From positions 7,287,001-7,351,000 of the forward strand of contig NZ_CP137573.1 of assembly GCF_033343995.1 (NCBI RefSeq): DNA of 64,000 nt, written 5' to 3'. The translations under genes were made by a program, and so were the position numbers. The notes beneath the pieces were generated by a model. That model saw nothing but the letters and a program-made list of their open reading frames with translations, did not search any database and was not told the DNA's origin. Positions 60,963 through 64,000 of this stretch are shown here, piece by piece (position 1 is the stretch's first letter; each line of letters opens with the position of its first letter). Origin of the DNA: Streptomyces sp. HUAS YS2. GTDB taxonomy: Bacteria; Actinomycetota; Actinomycetes; Streptomycetales; Streptomycetaceae.

Positions 60963-60985
60963 CTGGTCGGTCTGTGACCGACCAG
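60963..60985. promoter_or_regulatory. Perfect 23-bp palindrome at the FAD oxidoreductase promoter
   Basis: CTGGTCGGTC (60963-60972), centre TGT, and GACCGACCAG (60976-60985): 10 of 10 arm bases pair. It lies 26-48 bases upstream of the ATG on the minus strand. Length and composition are those of a TetR-family operator. It could also influence the divergent excalibur gene. Confidence 0.75.
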
Positions 60986-61113
60986 TATCCACGGTCGGCC
61001 TGGGTGGCACGGCCGCCGTCCGGGCCGTTCCCGTTCGGCCTACCGCTCCGTGCCGAGCGCCCGCGCTGCTCGTAGCGTCGAAGCGACAGCCGTACCAAGT
61101 GCCGGGAGGCATG

Positions 61114-61593
61114 ATGAACCGCCGCACTGCGGGGGCCGCGATACTCCTGGCCTGCGCGTCCCTCGTTCCAGGGGCAGGTGTCGCCCAGGCGCAGGACCTC
61201 GACTGCAGCAACTTCGCCTATCAGGAGGACGCGCAGGCCCAGTTCGACCGTGATCGCGGCGACCCGGACCGCCTCGACGAGGACCGGGGCCAGGACGACG
61301 GAGTCGCGTGCGAGTCGCTCCCCCGGAGGAGCACGGCCACCCTGGCGCCGCTGGAGCCCACCGCCGCCCCCGTGACCCCCACGCCGATCCCCGTGACCCC
61401 CGCGCCCTTGCCGGTCACCCCCACCGCCGTACCGCTCACCCCCACGGTGATGCCCACGCGTGGAGCCCAGGGCGGCGTCGGTGGAGCCTACGAGCCCACG
61501 TCCCTCGAAACCGGCCTAGGACTCGGCCTCGCCGTGGCCTCCGCCCTGGCCGCCGGCGGCTACGCGCTGCGAAGGTTCCGGTCGCGTACCTGA
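61114..61593 (+). CDS. Excalibur calcium-binding domain surface protein
   Basis: A 159-residue exported protein; ATG 61114 is preferred over 61111 because of spacing from GGGAGG. The signal peptide is residues 1-25 (AAILLACASLVPGAGVAQA). The excalibur domain follows (LDCSNFAYQEDAQAQFDRD, then DRLDEDRGQDDGVACESLP), with its two cysteines and the Asp-rich calcium loop. A Pro/Thr stalk with VTPTPIP/VTPAPLP repeats leads to SLETG, a hydrophobic helix (LGLGLAVASALAAGGYAL) and RRFRSR. That C-terminus looks like a sortase signal, but SLETG is not a clean LAxTG/LPxTG. It is probably cell-wall- or membrane-attached; function unknown. Confidence 0.88.
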   Translation: MNRRTAGAAILLACASLVPGAGVAQAQDLDCSNFAYQEDAQAQFDRDRGDPDRLDEDRGQDDGVACESLPRRSTATLAPLEPTAAPVTPTPIPVTPAPLPVTPTAVPLTPTVMPTRGAQGGVGGAYEPTSLETGLGLGLAVASALAAGGYALRRFRSRT

Positions 61594-61613
61594 CCGTCCG
61601 CCGCCCTCCCCGG

Positions 61614-62147
61614 CTAGCCCGCCAGCTCGCTCAGCGCGTGCGTCAGCCACTCCACCCAGAAGCGCTCCAGGTCGATCCCGCCGCGCAGCACCAGGTGGCG
61701 CAGCCGGTCCGGCTCGGTGTCCCGGCGCTCCGGCGGGAAGTCGCGCTGCTCGATCTCCAGGTACTCGTCCAACTGCGCCTGGTGCAGACCGAGATGGCGC
61801 TCCAGCTCGTCCCGCAGGCCCACCCCGCCGACCACCGCGGCCGCCCGCAACCGCAGCAGCAGTGCGGAGCGCAGCGGCTTCGGGTCCTCGGTGCGGTCCA
61901 CCCACCCCGCCAGCTCCGCGCGACCCGCGGGCAGAACCTCGTACTCCTTCTTCTGCCCGCGGGTCGGCGTCTCGGACGGCAGTGCGCGGATGTGTCCCGC
62001 CTGTTCCAGCCGGCCCAGCTCGCGATAGATCTGCTGGTGCGTGGCCGACCAGAAGTAGCCGATCGACTTGTCGAAGCGGCGCGTCAGTTCGAGACCCGAG
62101 GACGGCTTCTCGAGCAGCGCCGTGAGGATGGCGTGCGGGAGGGACAT
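61614..62147 (-). CDS. PadR-family transcriptional regulator
   Basis: A 177-residue regulator with the N-terminal winged helix typical of PadR (MSLPHAILTALLEKPSSGLELTRRFDKSIGYFWSATHQQIYRELGRLEQAGHI), KKEYEVLPAGRAEL, and a C-terminal helical dimerisation domain (subfamily with Vir_act_alpha_C). PadR proteins repress stress, efflux or phenolic-acid genes and usually respond to small aromatic ligands. It lies 44 bases downstream of the 2,4-dienoyl-CoA reductase gene on the same strand and may share its transcript. No separate operator was recognised. Confidence 0.92.
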   Translation of the reverse strand: MSLPHAILTALLEKPSSGLELTRRFDKSIGYFWSATHQQIYRELGRLEQAGHIRALPSETPTRGQKKEYEVLPAGRAELAGWVDRTEDPKPLRSALLLRLRAAAVVGGVGLRDELERHLGLHQAQLDEYLEIEQRDFPPERRDTEPDRLRHLVLRGGIDLERFWVEWLTHALSELAG

Positions 62148-62191
62148 GCACGCATCCTAGGTTCGGCCGGCGGGTGCGCCCACGGCACGGG

Positions 62192-64000
62192 TCACAGAGT
62201 CGCCGCCAGGCGGGTGCCCTGGTCGATGGCCCGCTTCGCGTCCAGCTCAGCGGCGACGTCCGCGCCGCCGATGAGGTGCGCCTTCCGGCCGGCGGCGACC
62301 AGCTCCTCGTACAGGTCGCGGCGCGGCTCCTGGCCGGTGCAGAGCACGACCGTGTCGACGGGCAGCACGCTCGTGGTGCCGTCGATCGTGACGTGCAGGC
62401 CCTCGTCGTCGATCCGCTCGTACGTGGCGCCGGCGACCATCGTCACGCCGCGGTGCTTGAGCTCGGTGCGGTGGATCCAGCCGGTGGTCTTACCGAGGCC
62501 CGCGCCGACCTTGGAGGTCTTGCGCTGGAGCAGGTGCACCTGGCGCGGCGGCTTCGGCCGCTCGGGGGTGCGCAGCCCGCCGCGCTCCTCGTACGAGGTG
62601 TCGACGCCCCACTGGCGGAAGTACGTCTCCGGGTCCTGGCTCGCGCCCTCGCCGCCGTCGGTCAGGAACTCGGCCACGTCGAAGCCGATGCCGCCGGCGC
62701 CGAGGATGGCGACCCGCTCGCCGACGTGCGCGCCGTCGCGGAGCACGTCCAGGTAGCCGACGACGCTGGGGTGGTCGACGCCCTCGATCTCCGGGGTGCG
62801 CGGGGTGACGCCGGTGGCGACGACGACCTCGTCGTAGCCGGCGAGGAGCTCGGTCGTGGCGTCGGTGTTCAGCCGGACCTCGACGCCCTTGGCCTCCAAC
62901 TGGACCCGGAAGTAGCGCAGCGTCTCGTTGAACTCCTCCTTGCCGGGCACCTGCTTGGCGACGTTCAGCTGGCCGCCGATCTCACCGCCCCGGTCGAACA
63001 GGGTGACCGCGTGGCCGCGGTCCGCCGCGGAGACGGCGCAGGCGAGGCCCGCCGGGCCGGCGCCGACGACGGCGATCCGCTTGACCAGCCGGGTGGGGGA
63101 GAGGACCAGCTCCGTCTCGTGGCAGGCGCGCGGGTTCACCAGGCAGGAGGTGATCTTGAGGCTGAAGGTGTGGTCCAGGCAGGCCTGGTTGCAGCCGATG
63201 CAGGTGTTGATGGTGTCGGCGCGGTCCGCGGCGGCCTTGGCGACGAAGTCGGGGTCGGCGAGGAAGGGGCGGGCCATGGAGACGATGTCGGCGCGGCCCT
63301 CGGCGAGGATCTGCTCCGCGACCTCGGGCGTGTTGATCCGGTTGCTGGTGACCAGCGGCACGGAGACCGCGCCCATCAGCTTCTTCGTGACCCAGGTGTA
63401 CGCGCCGCGCGGCACGGAGGTCGCGATGGTCGGGATGCGGGCCTCGTGCCAGCCGATGCCGGTGTTGATGATCGTTGCGCCGGCCGCCTCGATCTCCTTG
63501 GCGAGCGTGACGACCTCGTCGAGGGTCGAGCCGCCGGGGACCAGGTCCAGCATGGACAGCCGGTAGATGACGATGAAGTCCTCGCCGACCCGCTCGCGGA
63601 TCCGGCGGACGATCTCCAGCGGGAAGCGGACCCGGTTCTCGTACGAGCCGCCCCAGCGGTCGGTGCGCTGGTTGGTGGCGGAGGCGATGAACTCGTTGAT
63701 CAGGTAGCCCTCGGAGCCCATCACCTCGACGCCGTCGTACCCGGCGGCCCTGGCCAGCTCGGCGCAGCGGGCGTAGTCCTCGACGGTCTGCTCGACCTCG
63801 GCGTCGCTGAGCTCGTTCGGCACGAAGGGGCTGATGGGGGCCTTGAGCGCGCTGGGCGCGACCAGGTTCTCGTGGTACGCGTACCGGCCGAAGTGCAGGA
63901 TCTGCATCGCGATCCGGCCGCCCTCCGCGTGCACCGCGTCGGTGATCAGCCGGTGCTCGGCCACCTCCTCGTCGGTGGTGAGCTTGGCGCCGCCGTCCCA
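62192..64000 (-). CDS. fadH: NADPH-dependent 2,4-dienoyl-CoA reductase, 5' end beyond the window
   Basis: The frame stays open to base 64000, so the gene starts outside the window; about 603 residues are visible. The first part is the old-yellow-enzyme TIM barrel (GGRIAMQILHFGRYAYH, GYDGVEVMGSEGYLINEF, RTDRWGGSYENRVRFPLEIV). The [4Fe-4S] cysteines follow in CIGCNQACLDHTF and CLVNPRACHE. An FAD-binding domain comes next (VVGAGPAGLACAVSAADRGHAV) with a second dinucleotide fold (AILGAGGIGFDVAEFL). All domains of FadH are present in order. The enzyme reduces 2,4-dienoyl-CoA during beta-oxidation of unsaturated fatty acids. A PadR gene follows. Confidence 0.93.
   Translation of the reverse strand, partial: WDGGAKLTTDEEVAEHRLITDAVHAEGGRIAMQILHFGRYAYHENLVAPSALKAPISPFVPNELSDAEVEQTVEDYARCAELARAAGYDGVEVMGSEGYLINEFIASATNQRTDRWGGSYENRVRFPLEIVRRIRERVGEDFIVIYRLSMLDLVPGGSTLDEVVTLAKEIEAAGATIINTGIGWHEARIPTIATSVPRGAYTWVTKKLMGAVSVPLVTSNRINTPEVAEQILAEGRADIVSMARPFLADPDFVAKAAADRADTINTCIGCNQACLDHTFSLKITSCLVNPRACHETELVLSPTRLVKRIAVVGAGPAGLACAVSAADRGHAVTLFDRGGEIGGQLNVAKQVPGKEEFNETLRYFRVQLEAKGVEVRLNTDATTELLAGYDEVVVATGVTPRTPEIEGVDHPSVVGYLDVLRDGAHVGERVAILGAGGIGFDVAEFLTDGGEGASQDPETYFRQWGVDTSYEERGGLRTPERPKPPRQVHLLQRKTSKVGAGLGKTTGWIHRTELKHRGVTMVAGATYERIDDEGLHVTIDGTTSVLPVDTVVLCTGQEPRRDLYEELVAAGRKAHLIGGADVAAELDAKRAIDQGTRLAATL

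Noticed and set aside
61221..61457. Minus-strand ORF with VGVTG-type repeats opposite the excalibur gene
   Set aside because: It is the antisense of the Pro/Thr repeat stalk; the plus-strand gene has a signal peptide and a known domain.

Overview
This window is chromosomal DNA of a Streptomyces or a close relative. The G+C content is very high, GTG and TTG starts are common, and TTA leucine codons are almost absent. The gene set also fits: a monomeric isocitrate dehydrogenase, a DUF5133 protein, an FxSxx-COOH locus, a bacterial terpene synthase next to a P450, NRPS genes and SigB-type partner-switching genes. No rRNA, tRNA, CRISPR array, IS element or prophage was seen.

Layout. 1-9839 (+) is the tail of a small non-ribosomal peptide cluster. 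It holds the 3' part of an NRPS (A-T-TE), a 2-oxoglutarate dioxygenase, a second NRPS (degenerate C, then A-T), a LysE-type exporter, an ATP-grasp ligase, an MFS transporter and a methyltransferase. A large LAL-type regulator with an in-frame TTA codon (9868-12768, -) probably closes the cluster. 12917-15324 (-) is a two-gene terpene synthase/P450 operon, followed by about 1 kb without a convincing gene. 16330-22092 holds central metabolism genes: gap, an FMN alpha-hydroxy-acid oxidase, a PRC-barrel protein and isocitrate dehydrogenase.

22246-31363 is mixed. It contains an ECF sigma factor fused through a membrane segment to an extracytoplasmic CAP domain, convergent with a separate CAP-domain protein. 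It also has a universal stress protein, a DszC/SfnB-like monooxygenase under a cysteine-free Rrf2 regulator, a GadC-like permease with a small membrane partner, an SDR epimerase and a DUF5133 protein. 31498-33880 is a stress-sigma partner-switch module: an STAS antagonist, two RsbW-like kinases and a SigB/F-type sigma factor. A DD-carboxypeptidase, a TrkA-N/CASTOR-like membrane protein and a P450 follow.

39011-46902 is the most distinctive locus, a complete FxSxx-COOH system. fxsA encodes a short precursor ending FQSAL-COOH. fxsB encodes a radical SAM/SPASM maturase with an extra C-terminal domain whose HExxH metal site has become SEFQR. fxsC encodes a TIR-like protein, and fxsT combines ParA-like, TIR-like, NB-ARC and TPR parts. 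The locus is bounded by a perfect inverted repeat upstream and a strong hairpin downstream.

46960-54048 (-) includes a hydrolase, a NUDIX protein, a zinc DD-carboxypeptidase and a coupled three-gene operon for glycerol-like metabolism (FGGY kinase, two FAD oxidoreductases). 54319-55334 (+) is an unknown gene with two TTA codons. It is preceded by a 13-codon leader ORF carrying a third TTA codon and sharing an ATGA overlap with it. The remainder holds an amino-acid permease, a GntR regulator with a clear palindrome upstream, a DUF2252 protein, an FAD oxidoreductase with a 10-bp-arm palindrome at its start, an excalibur-domain surface protein, a PadR regulator and a 5'-truncated 2,4-dienoyl-CoA reductase that runs off the window.
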